From positions 2,193,626 to 2,257,625 of the forward strand of contig NC_066836.1 in assembly GCF_001640805.2 (NCBI RefSeq): 64,000 nt of DNA, given 5' to 3'. The notes under the pieces were generated by a model. It was not told the origin of the DNA. It searched no databases and was given only the letters and a program-made list of their open reading frames with translations. The translations under genes and the position numbers were made by a program. This document shows, one piece after another, positions 10,978 to 24,100 of the stretch; positions within the stretch are counted from its first letter, which is position 1; each line of letters opens with the position of its first letter. This DNA is from Lates calcarifer. Lineage: Eukaryota; Chordata; Actinopteri; Centropomidae.

Positions 10978-11316
10978 AAAGACATCAGTGACATCATGAG
11001 TCAGCATGAATGTCCTGCTGTCAAATCTGCATCTGCAGTAACATGTACCAGAATCCTTAAAGAATGGTTCTAGCACCTTGTTGAATTCATGTCTCTAGGA
11101 ATTCAGACTATTCTGTGGCAAATGAGGTTCCAAAATTAGTATTAGAAAGTTGTACCTAAGTAAGTGGCCACCCTCTTAACAGGATGACAGGATCAGATCC
11201 TGGAATGTAATGAACCAAGTGTTCAATTAAACATCATCAGGGCTTTAATGGCAGAGACTGATAACATCAAAGTCACGACTGACCTCCTCTGGTGATGTCT
11301 TTAATGCCTTTGTAAA

Positions 11317-11342
11317 TTGTGACATCATCAGTGACATCACAG
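11317..11342 (+). promoter_or_regulatory. Paired CRE-like sites upstream of protamine copy 3
   Basis: Two TGACATCA octamers (11320-11327 and 11332-11339) again start 12 bp apart, 84 and 72 bp before the ATG, with the same TCAG spacer as copy 2. The spacing is kept although the surrounding sequence has diverged. Confidence 0.65.
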
Positions 11343-11357
11343 TCTTGCCTAACAGAG

Positions 11358-11368
11358 TTTTTAAATAG
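11358..11368 (+). promoter_or_regulatory. TATA-like box, protamine copy 3
   Basis: TTTTTAAATAG ends 36 bp before the ATG, in register with the boxes of the other two copies, and is the best TATA match of the three. Confidence 0.5.
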
Positions 11369-11403
11369 GCCCCATGACATCAAAGTTGTTGTTTCTTTTC
11401 ACA

Positions 11404-11508
11404 ATGCCACGCAGACGCAGACAGGCTTCTCGCCCCATCCGCAGACGCAGGAGACCCCGCAGGTCCCCAGCTCGCAGACGCAGGAGGGTTGTCCGCCGCA
11501 GACGCTAG
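11404..11508 (+). CDS. Protamine, copy 3 (34 aa, diverged)
   Basis: This intronless frame has 34 codons plus TAG. The protein starts MPRRRRQASRPIRRRRRPRR and ends RRRRRVVRRRR. Compared with copies 1 and 2 it has Ile for Val at position 12, Pro for Val at 18, a Ser-Pro-Ala link instead of Ser-Ser-Ala-Val, and is one residue shorter. It keeps only two serines. Arginine codons are mostly CGC, AGA and AGG, as in the other copies. It has an intact start context and a canonical AATAAA right after the stop, so it looks functional and may be the older form. Confidence 0.92.
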   Translation: MPRRRRQASRPIRRRRRPRRSPARRRRRVVRRRR

Positions 11509-14500
11509 GCAAGTGCAATAAACATGTAGCTTAGGCATCAAAAATGACATCAAACCTCATCTGTACATCCTCTCTGACTGTGGTCTACTGATGGAAATTA
11601 GTGCTGGAAAAGCACATAGATATACATAGACAAATTCTTGAGTAAAGCACAAGTGTTTGTGAATGGGGATAATGTCACATGATCTGTGACATCATCGGTG
11701 ACATCACAGAACCCAGGCTTGGTATGTTTGTAATTAGACATTATTAACCTTATTAATAACTGAGTATCTAACAGCTGCACACCATGTACATGATCTCTTG
11801 CTTAGCTGTTGCTTCTTCTTTCTTTCATTGCTTTGTTTTCTTTATCATCTGTTACTATCTCCTTATATGTTGCTATATTCTTTTTCTTCTCATCTTACAA
11901 ATCTTCCTTGAGTAGTCTTGCTGTCTTTCTTCTCTCTCTCTCTCTCTCTTTCTTTCTTGAGGAGCAGCAGTTTGAAATCTTTCCTCCTGCCCTGTCATGG
12001 CTGGATAAGACCCAGCCTAAATGAAATGAAGTGATAATTGGCCTGGCTCAGACTAAGCTCAGCCTTTCCCTTTGATAAAAGGAGAATGACAAGAATCAGC
12101 CAGAATGGTTCAATTGTAATCCTTCTCTGTTTCCTGATCTGGCTAACAAGATGGCGTCCAAGATGGTATGATTCTGACCCTTATGTCCAAGCTGTTTCAG
12201 AGGAGGAGCATCTGTCATTCAGCACAGAGATTCTGTTTTTGTTCTGTTTTGTTTGGAAACAATTTTAACCAATTTTGTTTTCACTATAGATTTTCATTGT
12301 TGAGCCAAGAATCTTTGTGTTTTTTAGCATCTTACAAGAACTGGATTTATATACATAATATTGTGTGTCGTAGGCCTTCATTGAATCGAACACAAAACAA
12401 AAACAGACAGCTCTTTTCTCTGATGGACATTAGTCCACTGGCTGATAGGGCAAAAGAAAATGTGCATCCTCCACTGCAGCCACATGGACAGAAGATAAAC
12501 TACGATTAAACTACGACTAGAGCGACATGTTCAGACATGAGCAGTCAGATCATAGAGACATGATGCCAACTCTGCTGCCAGACAACTGTGAAAAACATTT
12601 TTAAATGTGTGATGGCAAAGTCACAACTGACCTCCTCTGTACATCCTCTTCGACTGTGTTCTACTGATGGAAATTAGTGGCACAACCTTTTATAACTTGC
12701 TATAACTATAACTATAACAAAGGTAGGACACACCCAAGACTGGTAGACAATCTGGTTAGCACCTTGTTTAAAGATCTTTCCTGAAATGACAAGTCGAAGG
12801 AGTACAATACATTTTAACCATAACAATCGCATAAAAAGCTAGTACCATTAACTGCATATTGAATCAAACTGGACTCACCAACATTAGATCTTCTTTCTTC
12901 CCATCAGTCTTGATGTGAAGTGGCTGCTGCTGCTGCCCTAGGGAATCTCAGGGTAGTTCAGCTCTCAGAAAGGTGCCATTTACAGCCATTGAGTCTAACT
13001 TCCTGGCAGCTGCAGCTTTAAGGCCAAATGCACTTAAAGTCAATTTGACATCAGGCAAATAACCCACACTGCTCTCTGTGTATATAAATATTCTTTATAC
13101 ATTACATCCATGTTACATTCAAAAGAAATAGAAATACAGCCAACAGCAAAAGTCACATTCAAGTCATTTCTGTGCTGCACATTGCAACGTTGTCACCCAG
13201 CCTCCTAAGGCACCAAAAAAATGTCCCAAATGACCCACGTCAAGAAAAAGAGCCCCAAACCCACCCCAAAAACCGTCCACAACCCCAACACCACAGGGCT
13301 CCTGGAAGCTCAACAGAATGGCATACAGACAGATTAAAACCACAATTTTCAACAGCTGTATTTATACTGGCACAAATCATCTGGTTAATCCTTCATGGCA
13401 GCCCAGCAAACTGAACAGATGTTGATATGCCAGCATATACAGACACTGAGAACTATAAGATAGAAAGTTTAAATGACATTCAAAAATGTCCATATTTGCT
13501 GCTTGCATCATTTTGTGTAAAACCTTATAACTTTCTGACATCAGGGTTTTTTGTGCTCATTTACAACCTGTCTAAATTGCTGAATCCTGCATCCTCACTC
13601 ATCAACTGCTTGCTGGGAATTATGTGTTCTTCTAACAGTAAGATTCCTTTGTACAAAACAAAGCAGATTTATCCCAAGGAAACACAGTGATAAAGACACA
13701 AAGCTCTCTACTTAGTTCAGTAGTTTTGAAAAAGATCCAGTTTGAAACTTTAAGATATATTGAGCCAAAATGAAACTGCAACCTCCAGGTTCTAGTCTAC
13801 AAGTAAGAAAACTTCACTTAGAAACCAGTTAGTACCCACATTAATAACTAAAAATCCAGCCCCGGAACAGACTTTCGCAACATTGTTTACTGTAATCAGT
13901 ATCCACCAGTGGAACATTAACTGATAGCAGTTGCTAGGAACAGTGAACTTATTGTTTTTGATGTAAACCAAAGAAATATGCCAATTTAAAGGTTAACCTC
14001 TGACAACCTGCTCCGTTACATCAGCCTCACTTGTCACCATTTTGTTGCTAATTTTCCTCATTTTGAATCCTGCCTGCAAAACTCTGATTGGTCGATTGTT
14101 TTTCCACCTGGCTGAGTGTGTGTGGGCTCAGTCACGAATCATTCAGTTTAGCACAGGTTCCAGTTTTCTCAGGGCAGACTCCTGTAGCTTTGGGATGAGC
14201 TCAAATATTCACCTTGAGTAGAAATGTGTTAATCTCACCTGGACCAGCGGAGTTTACACTACCTAGTGCAAATCTTTACACAGAGTCTGAACACACGAGT
14301 CTTGGTTAGACTGATTTTTTTCAACACTATATAAATATAAATGTATGGTTACATACCTTCCTATTAAATCATAGAAAACATTAGAACTGTAAAATAAAGT
14401 GTTACCAGAATATTCAAAGTCTCAGCAGACATCAGGCTTAATGCTGCATTCATGTCATGTGAAAAACTTGTGTAATTACCAGCTTCTTTATGACCTGGTG

Positions 14501-15120
14501 CTAATTATTAGTCTTAAAGGTGCTTCTAGGGCCGGACATTGAAAATTAGCAGTAGCTATAAATACTGTGATGCACTGAACTGAATAATTGTTGTGTTCTC
14601 TATGTATACTGCACCTGTCCTGATCCAATAGTCATTGAATAAATAAGTGCAGCAGTGCCTAAAAAAGCAAACAAAAGTCCATTATTCAAGGTTATTAAAA
14701 CCAAATTTAAAGGATGTAGTGTTACATTGATATTTAACTCTCACACAGCCAACTCGGCAATCCCAAACCATCAGGAAATGATCAGATTTATGATGCTTGC
14801 AAGTTGTAAATCTGATAATCCTTCCATCACTGCCTTATATCCCACATGACATGAACGCTGCACAACAGTCTGGAAAAAGGAGGAGAGTAGTTCATGTCTG
14901 TCTATGCAGCAAAAACAACAGTGTTATTTCAAGGAATTAAACATGAGTGCACCACCACATGTGAGTTCATTTAACTGATGAGATAGTTTTGAGGACCGGC
15001 CCCAGAGCAGATAAACAGAAGGAAAAAAATGACAGTGAAATCCCAGCAAAGCCCAGACTGTTACCACCAGGTGTAAACCAACCGTCAGATGTTTTGTTCC
15101 TGCATAAATCCCACCTGGTG
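11509..15120. other. Non-coding interval between protamine copy 3 and MARCHF11
   Basis: No gene is seen. CRE-like octamers continue to about 11710 and then stop. A (TC)n run lies at about 11930-11949. A fragment at about 12615-12680 repeats sequence near 11270 and 11560 (CTGTACATCCTCT, CTACTGATGGAAATTAGTG), so pieces of the protamine region were copied outward. The right part, from somewhere after about 13070, is expected to be the MARCHF11 3'UTR on the minus strand; I could not fix its end. A C-rich stretch lies at 13195-13300. Confidence 0.5.
11517..11522 (+). terminator. Polyadenylation signal, protamine copy 3
   Basis: AATAAA in GCAATAAACATG begins only 9 bp after the stop codon, giving a very short 3'UTR. 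The equivalent site in copies 1 and 2 is AGTAAA. Confidence 0.6.
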
Positions 15121-18100
15121 TTACACCGATGTTACACGAATGACCACCTCCCCCGAGTCACTGTCCTGGCTGAGGTTGTTCCGGGGCACCAGGCTGGGAC
15201 AGAAGGGGGCCAAACAGAGGCAGGTCCATGGCTGTGGCCCCAGCTGGGTAGGGTGTAAGGGGCCATTGGGTCCAAAGGTGGCCAGGGGCAACCAAAGCGT
15301 CCTGGGGGCCAATGAGGAATGACCAGTGCTCGTCTCCTCCATGTCCTTGGCCTTGTCGTAGCTCTGAACATCCCAGTGGAGGTTTACAGCTCGCCAGCGC
15401 ATGAAGACGTTGTACACTGCAGCCCCCTCGTGGACAATCAAGCCTGTTACCATGACAAAAATGGACGCATGAAAGGAAATGTTGATGCTCTTATGCTGTT
15501 GAAATTTTTAAGCATTGTCACTGTCAAGCTCCCAGCAGTGCATTCAAATGCTTCATCGTCTCCCACCTCCGTCTATGGCTTCCAGACAAAATGTGATTTA
15601 TGTAAAGCCCTCGCTCAAACTCTAACGTGACTTTTCCAGGCTGAACTCTGCTCCTGATTGACAGGTTAGAGGAGAACTCCAACAAAGTATTTGTCAGCTG
15701 GTTCCTAAAAAACCCTTTAAATCCTTTTTCAGATTTGTGAAATGTTTGTGCTGATTGTTAGAGCAGGAAAAACGGCTTTCACAGCTAAAACATCAAACAT
15801 ACTAGCTTTCCACCAAAACTGGGTTTCAACAAATCTATAGGCTTTCATTGATATCTTACATCCATAATCCAAACCCAGAGTAAACTCAGTCAACTTTTAG
15901 ATTCAGTGCAACTTACATTTTCTGAAGAAATCATTATCTCTGATGTTCATTGTGAATAAATGTCCATAAATCCACATAGAAATCACAGAAAAAGATGCTA
16001 ATTATAACTGAAGCACTTTCCTGAGAGTCACAGTAATCCAGTGATAGTACAACCCCTGGCAAAAATTATGGAATCACCAGTCTCGGAGGATGTTCGTTCA
16101 GTTGTTTAATTTTGTAGAAAAAAAGCAGATCACAGACATGATACAAAACTAAAGTCATTTCAAATGGCAACTTTCTGGCTTTAAGAAACACTAAAAGAAA
16201 TCAAGAAGAAAAGATGTGTTAGTCAGTAACAGTTACTTTTTTAGACCAAGCAGAAGGAAAAAATTATGGAATCATAAAAAAAAAAAACAACAAAAGAACA
16301 CTTCAACACACCACTAGTACTTTGTTGCACCACCTCTGGCTTTTATAACAGCTCGCAGTCTCAGAGGCATGGACTTAATGAGTGACAAACAGTACTCTTC
16401 ATCAATCTGGCTCCAACTTTCTCTGATTGCTTTTGCCAGATCAGCTTTGCAGGTTGGAGCCTTGTCATGGACTTTTTTGTTCCTCATTTGTTTTGCTGTG
16501 CATTTTCTGTTTTCAAGACATATTGCTTTGAGTTTTCTGTCTTGACGCTTTGACGTCTTCCTTGGTCTACCAGTATGCTTGCCTTTAACAACCTTCCCAT
16601 GTTGTTTGTACTTGGTCCAGATTTTAGACACAGCTGACTGTGAACAACCAACATCTTTTGCAACACTGCGTGATGATTTACCTTCTTTAAGAAGTTTGAT
16701 AATCCTCTCTTTTGTTTCGATTGACATCTCTTGTGTTGGAGCCATGATTCATGTCAGTCCACTTGGTGCAACAGCTCTCCAAGGTGTGATCACTCCTGTT
16801 TTACTGCAGACTGACAAGCAGATCTAATCTGATGCAGGTGTTAGTTTGGAGAATGGAAATTTACAGGGTGATTCCATAATTTTTTCCTTCTGCTTGGTCT
16901 AAAAAAATAACTGTTACTGACTAACACATCTTTTCTTCTTGATTTCTTTTAGTGTTTCTTAAAGCCAGAAAGTTGCCATTTGAAATGACTTTAGTTTTGT
17001 GTCATGTCTGTGATCTGCTTTTTTCCTACAAAATTAAACAACTGAACGAACATCCTCCGAGACTGGTGATTCCATAATTTTTGCCAGGGGTTGTATATCC
17101 ACAGGTACACTGCAAACAAGAGCTGCTAATGGCTAATTCAGCACACATGTTCCCATTTGGCCAAAATGTAAACCACTACAGGCTAAAACAAACCTAGCAT
17201 AACTCACTGATTCCACAGTAACATCATATGGTGTCATCAGAGTAGTTGATGAAAAGCGTCAGGTTATAATGAGCGTTGTCTACATTTCTACAAACATGTT
17301 TAGATGTGGCTGGTCAGCTGGTAGCCAAACAGTGTGTGAATGAGACTGAATGGTGATGAAGCGTCGATGAAGCAGCAGATGTCAACCAGCTAATGCAGGC
17401 TGTGACTTCAGTGCTCTGCCTGAACTAATGCTGTCCTCCATCTGTGTAATAGACTGTGTTATGTAACCCTGACAGAGACACAGTGATGGTTTTTTCTCTT
17501 AACTTGGAAATCAAATACTGAAGGTAAGAAGCAAATCGCAACTGTACAAATGTCTGAGATGTCCAGGAGTCAAAGGATCTGTCTGAGGGACTGACGCACA
17601 ACCCTGATATTACTGAACAATAATAATAATTTTTGCATTCAGCAGCTGAATGCTCCCGTCCTCACCTACACAGACCAGGTCCATGAAGCCGTACATGCCG
17701 TAGCAGATCTGAAAGAGAACGTCGCGGCGCTGCCACACGGCCTGCGGACTGAGAGCCGACCACAGCAGCCAGGAGATGCTGGCCACCAAGAAGAGAGAGC
17801 CCAGGAACACAGCGATGATCTGCACCTTCTCCACCAGGGTGATGGTGATGGACTGCCACTGCACACAGAGAGGACAGACCACACATGAGGTGGACTGAGG
17901 ACAAAACCTACAGGTCTGATGAATTCTCTCTTTTGTATTCTAACAGGCATCCAGTGTGTTCAGAATGAGTTCTTTATGACATCAGAGTTGTTTGTGACAT
18001 CATCAAAAGAATCCATGTTACCATGGTAACAGAAAGTGCACTTTAAAGCAACCTGAATCATCCAAAAAACCTCACTCCAGCTAAGTCCCACATGGATCAG

Positions 18101-21100
18101 ATGATCAGTTCACATATTGACCTGACTGGTTGCAGCAGTGGTTATTACTGTGGAGGAACCTTTAGAGTCGGGGCAGTATGTGTGATGAATGGTTTACTCT
18201 GTACAGTCTCTTCATGTCTCTGTCTGTGAGGGCAGGAAGCCTGAGGGGCCGACTGTACTTCAGCTGAGCAGCGCCGCCTGCAGGAGGCTAAAGGTAAGAA
18301 ACACACATTGCAAAGGCCACAGCAGGATGAGGATGATTTGCATTTTTTAAATGGTATTTCTTTTCTGGTCAGTAAGATCCCTGGATTATCCAGAGCAACA
18401 GGTCACATTTCAAAATGTAACTCAGTGACATTCACCTCCACTGTACTGAGCAGGTGGCACAACTGTCAGAGGCAGAATAATAGGAATACTTCCTGTTCAT
18501 TAAATTGTTGGGCCTATTTTTTTTAAGTTCTTCCCATAATTTCTATCAGTTGTTTTAACAATGCACACACCAGATTTATTACAGAGATCTGAGAAAACGG
18601 TCACATCACTGCAGCAACATCTGGAGTGTCAAGAAACACAGTCAGTTTACAACACAGGCAAACAGACTGTCTGGGTAATTATTTTACCTTCCAACTGTGT
18701 TCTCCTTCTCAAATACCCTGTGAGGTTTGTTTCCAACCTGTCTGATTGTCTGACATCCTGGACTCTATTTTAACAGTGGAGCATGTGCATTTACAGAGTG
18801 TCCATATTATTTTTGTTAGTTTAATGATTGAAAAAAAAAGGTTGCAGCACCAGGTGAATGGTTCAAGACAGCTGTACTTTGAGTCTCTTAATTAATCATG
18901 GGTGTGTTTTGGATGTAACATGTAGTAAACCAATCAGAGAGCCATCTCCTGTTCTCTTTAAAAGCCAGGTGAGGTTGCACCTCGGTGGATTGCAATTACA
19001 CTGGTGGATTTACCAGCTTCTTCTGTCTGCTCATCTGTCCTTACAAACTTACAACTACTGAAAAACTGTCCTCTGTACTGTCCTACAGGCAGGGAGCGCT
19101 CTCACCTGGTCAGTCAGAACAGGACAGGTTATATCAAAAGGCAGGAAGACAAAATGATGACCGTGCATTTCCATGCCAGCCTGACAACCTGCTACAGGCA
19201 CGACAAAATCTCTAAAGAGAAGATGAAGGTGACTGAGAAGAAGTGGAAAGAGGCTGTGAAGAATGTAAAAGTGTGTGTCAGAGCCAAACCAATAACGAGA
19301 GAAAATAGGAGAATCAGAGAGAAGGAAACACAAAGTAAAGAATGAACTTGCTCAAATAACTTGGAAACAGAAAATAGTTGATGGCGAGCGGATGACTGTG
19401 AAGCTGCAGAGTGCTTGTTTCAGAGGAAAAGACTTTAAGCAGACTGTGTGGACAGAAAGTAGAGCTCTACTGAGCCTCAGCTGTGTGTTTGCTCAGTCTG
19501 CCAATGACTCAAGTCCCATCTGCAGCGAGCAGATCTGAAAGGGCCTGAATGTTCTTCTGTGAAAGAAATGATCCAGAATGCAGATATTTTTAAGCCTCAA
19601 GAGCCTCTGTCTGTTGAGCTTTGGAGGAGAGGAGGACTGAAGGAATCCTGACTGCTCCGTACTGACAGCACAGACCTGAGGAGGAAACTCAGCAGGCTCT
19701 CAGTCAGCGCTGCTTTTGCCTCAAGCTACCAAAACACAGCCATCACTCTTTCTGGCTTTCTGGAAAATAATCTTTACTACATTCATTTAGATGCACAGCA
19801 GCTTTTTCTGTGTGGTTGAGCAGAACGTCTTGAGAAAGACAGAGTCCTTCTCTTCCCACAATGAAAGCTGATTGGCTCTATCTTTGGATCCTGTCTGTTA
19901 AATACTCAAATCTTGTAAATTGAGCTTATTTGTGTGAGTAGATTATGACTAAGAGATTTTTTGTTTTGCTTTTGAAAGAAATGTTTGTTCACTAATTATC
20001 ACCTTGGGCATTTTATCACTAATGCACAGCAATCATTTTTCCAGCTCAGTTTTAGCTGTAATTCTGCTTCATCATTGTGGTTGACGCTGTGCAGCCTCGC
20101 TGCTAAATGGACTGAAGCGTTGGATTCTGCACTTATGAGATAACAGCTCTGCCTCTACTGCATGTGAAGATTTTATAAGGTCAGAATGTGCACCTGTGGC
20201 ATTTCTGTCCACTTATTTCCACATTTTATGAGCTATGAGTCATTCATAAAAAACGTGATTATTCAGAGAGCCGAGGAGAAGAGGAAAAATCAACATATTT
20301 ATCAGGTAGGTGCACGTCAAAATCAGGGGTTTGAAATGGAGTTTAAGTCAGCCATTTTATAGGAACAGCTCTGACAGATGCAGGTGGGTTTATTTGTTGT
20401 CAGTTTGCCTGTGAAACTGCTTTACCCAGCTCAGCTCTGTGTGGCTGTTTTTCTCCACCAGAGAAGCTGTGAATATTTCCGAGCATAAATCTCACAGGCG
20501 GGTCGATACATCAGAGACTGTAAAAACAATCTCTTGTTAATGCCTCCATAATAATTTAGAGAGCGTGCTCGGTGGGAGAAAACTGTAACCTCAAAGGTTT
20601 ATGGCTGTAAAAAGCAGTAAAAAAAAAGCCAGAGGGAAAATAACAGCTGCAGTCTGGTGTCACATCACTTGTGAGACATTTAAACTACAAATCTAAAGAG
20701 TGTTTTTAAGGAAGAAGAGGAAGAAGTGCTCTTTTTTTAATAATACCCATATTCACTGAGTCATTGGTTTATAAAGTGAAACCTCTCCTACATTAAAAAT
20801 CATGTGACTACAGTGTTTTGGTGAAAATCAGACAGCACAGTATTTCCTGTACGATGGCTGCTGCTGTTGTCTTTTCACTGAACAGTGAAGAGAGAGAGGA
20901 ATCTTTTTCTAAAAGATGATCTGATTAGAAATCATCAAACTGGCCTCTGGGACTTCAGTCCTCCTTCATCAAGATGACCCTGATGATCTGACACATCATT
21001 TTAAAAACTATTTCCAGCTGAAAGACCGACTGACTCTCCCTTCCATGCATCTTGCAAGTAGGTGAAGCTCTGCCAGATTTACAACAAATAATGTGTAAAA

Positions 21101-24100
21101 ACAATGGATTGATTTAAATTCAGAAACAAATGACTGCAGAGTATGGACACTGTCCTAATCTGTTAAAGCGTCTCCTTCAGCAGGTCAGAAAACACACACA
21201 TCCATTTAAAACATCTTACAGCAGCAGCAGCAAACAGCAGGGTCAGTGTGCTGGTTCCCACTATCTGCAGTGGAACAAACCATCCTCTGTGGTGCTTTAC
21301 CTGCCACGGTCTCTTCATGTTGATGGCGATGACGTGGAAGCGATAGCAGCAGAGCTCGCAGGTCCAGCAGCCCCGCTCGCTGATCCACTTCAGCAGGCAG
21401 TGCTGGTGGGTGTAACGCACCGAGCCGTCACACCGACACGGGTTCAACAACTCACCCTGGAGACCGGACAAAGAGAAAAGGTCACGTATAAACAGAAATG
21501 ATTTATTAGAGCTGAAAAAATCTAATTAACAGACATTTAAGTGGGGTTGGGATCAGGTTGTTACTCCTGCTGATCACTAACAGAGGTCAGTAAATGTCAT
21601 ATACACGATTACTGATGGTTCCCACAAATAAGGTTTATGACACACTACTTTAAATACATTTGCCAAAACATTCAGTGGTGTTTAAATTAGTATTCTTCCT
21701 GTAACATTTTACTGAACCACTTTTGATATTACATTAGAGAATCTATTGCTACAACAGACAATTATCTATACCTACTTATATGCCAAGTCATGGAGGCTAA
21801 GGCCTGATCCAGAACAGAGAGGACAGTAAACCATTTAAAACACTATCTTAGCTTCCAGTATAAAATAAATAGTGTGTCAGTGAGAGACTTGAAACTACCA
21901 CTTGAGTTGTGTGATCATAATCAACCTGTCACTTTGTGCTGATTAGCTGATATCACAAACAATTTTGACCTAATAACTAGGGCAGGCATGATGTTGAATT
22001 TGACTGATTACCCAGATCAAGAAAGATTCAAGGAAATGATATAAAGTGAAGTTAACTGGTGGTAAATAGGTTCAACTCTACAAAAATACTGCAGAAATCT
22101 GCCCCTCTGCCATCCTTCTATAAGGAAGCATGTAGGACAAGAATCAGCAAAGCTGCTCTGAAAGACTCCTGGATGTTTGATATTCATATCTAGTCTGGTG
22201 TTTTTGTAATTTTGACCACTCCCTGTGACAGATTAACCCTCAGGATCTTTTCAGGAATGAGAGGAGGAGAGAAACTTTTTGCTTTTGTATCAGTAATAGA
22301 ACAGCGTCCCAGGTAGTAATCTTACATCCATTTTCAAGGTCTATGTGTCAACTATCCCATCATCTAATAATCCTTATTTTCAGGCCTCAGTTTGGCCTTT
22401 TCTCCCAGCAGCTCGTACATCAAAGAAAATGCACGACTTGTTCACCAGAGGGCTTTGCCAGCGTCGCTCAGATCAATGATCATTTCTCAAAGCTGCAACA
22501 CTCGTGGATATTAACGGCAGGATGCAGCATGACATTAATCATTACAGCCGTATATATTTGTTCTGATGTTTTTTTCCTCCTCCAGGCATTCCTCAAGCAG
22601 CCATTACTGTAGCTTTGACCTGCCGGCTGCGCTGTGAGTGGCATATTAATAGTGTATTAAGGTCAGTGGTCAGAGAGCTCGTTTTTCATCATGTCATATT
22701 AACCTTGTGGGTTTAAAAGGACCTCGGAGGCTTTCACTTGAATGAAATGACGCAGGTCAGCTACCCACTGAAGCTGTGATTGATAAAACGAACATCAAGG
22801 ACTATTTTAATATGTTTCTAAATTCTCTCTGGGGACATTTGATGAAAGCATTCCACTTATTTTTAGTTCTATGAAGACCGATGGATTCTAGAGTCTACGA
22901 GAAGGTCGACATGAATTTAACTGAAGTGTGTAAACTACAATGTCTGAATGTATTTCTTTATGACAGTGTACACAAACAGGAAACACAAGGAGAGAGAGGG
23001 AGGATAATATGAGCCAAAGGTTTGATATAATCACATCCTGTGGTCTCATCAATGAAGTTTACATGTTCTCAAAAGCTCCCCAGAAACTAGAAGGTGGACC
23101 TCGAGTTAGGATTATTTTGACAAAGAACTGCATAATTGACAAAACAATATCAACACAAGGTGTTCTGACTCAGGTATTCTGGAGATTTTGACAGTATGAA
23201 ATATGGTCAAGGGAGTAAGTGAACCTTGGTTTGAGCTGATAGTTTTGTCAATCAGTTGCCAAAACATACAGGACATTATCATTGTTACTGCAACTGTAAC
23301 AATGGTAACAAGGTTTCCTTACTCATTTGTTCTAGAGCTTTTGATCATTTCTCAGGGTCTTCATCAACAAATGGAGCTAACAGTGCAGTTACCAGACAAG
23401 CATGTAAATGTCAAAGAACTGTAATAATTAACAAAACAATGTAAACTCAAGGTAAGTCTATTCACTCCTCCTGGAGAACAATCCTCAGTCAAGATCTACT
23501 AACTGACTTTTTCAGGAGCTTTTAACTGCACAGCAAATTCTACAAATTGAACAGGACCGTGAGATGTGGTTGAAAGCTTTGGAAAAGTCTAATAAGTGAA
23601 CCTTGAGTTTATTTATGACCCCGTATCCATGTTGACAGAAGTTGCGATGTAATGTTTGAACAAACTACCAAATACAAATTTGAAATGTAGACAAAGAAGT
23701 CTTAAAACTGCTCTGAATAACAGAACTGAGCCAACTCCATCTGCTCAGACTTGAGGCTGCACAGAAGTGTGAAAGTGGACATTGAGCTGAGGTTGTTCTG
23801 TCAGCTGCTGTTTCCAAAGTTAAGAATGAACTGTCAAGTTCCACTACAGTTTCCCCCATGGTTTTGTGAGTAAAATAGCAGTGGATTCAAACAGGACAGG
23901 CAAAGACTGAAAAGATATTTGATCAAAACAGTGATCGACTGACGGTGATTTGGCCTTTTCCCGTGTTAAATAACATCTTATTCTCACTCTATCTGCTCGG
24001 ACATGAATATTTAAAGTGTCAAATTTCTGTTTTGCAATTTTCTTGATAACTGGTGAGCTTTCCCAGCCTGCGGCCTCGTATCAAAATCAAATATCAGTCT

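Noticed and set aside
19004..19345. Lysine-rich plus-strand frame of 113 codons in MARCHF11 intron 2
   Set aside because: No recognisable domain, no splice or promoter support, and the area looks like an old repeat.
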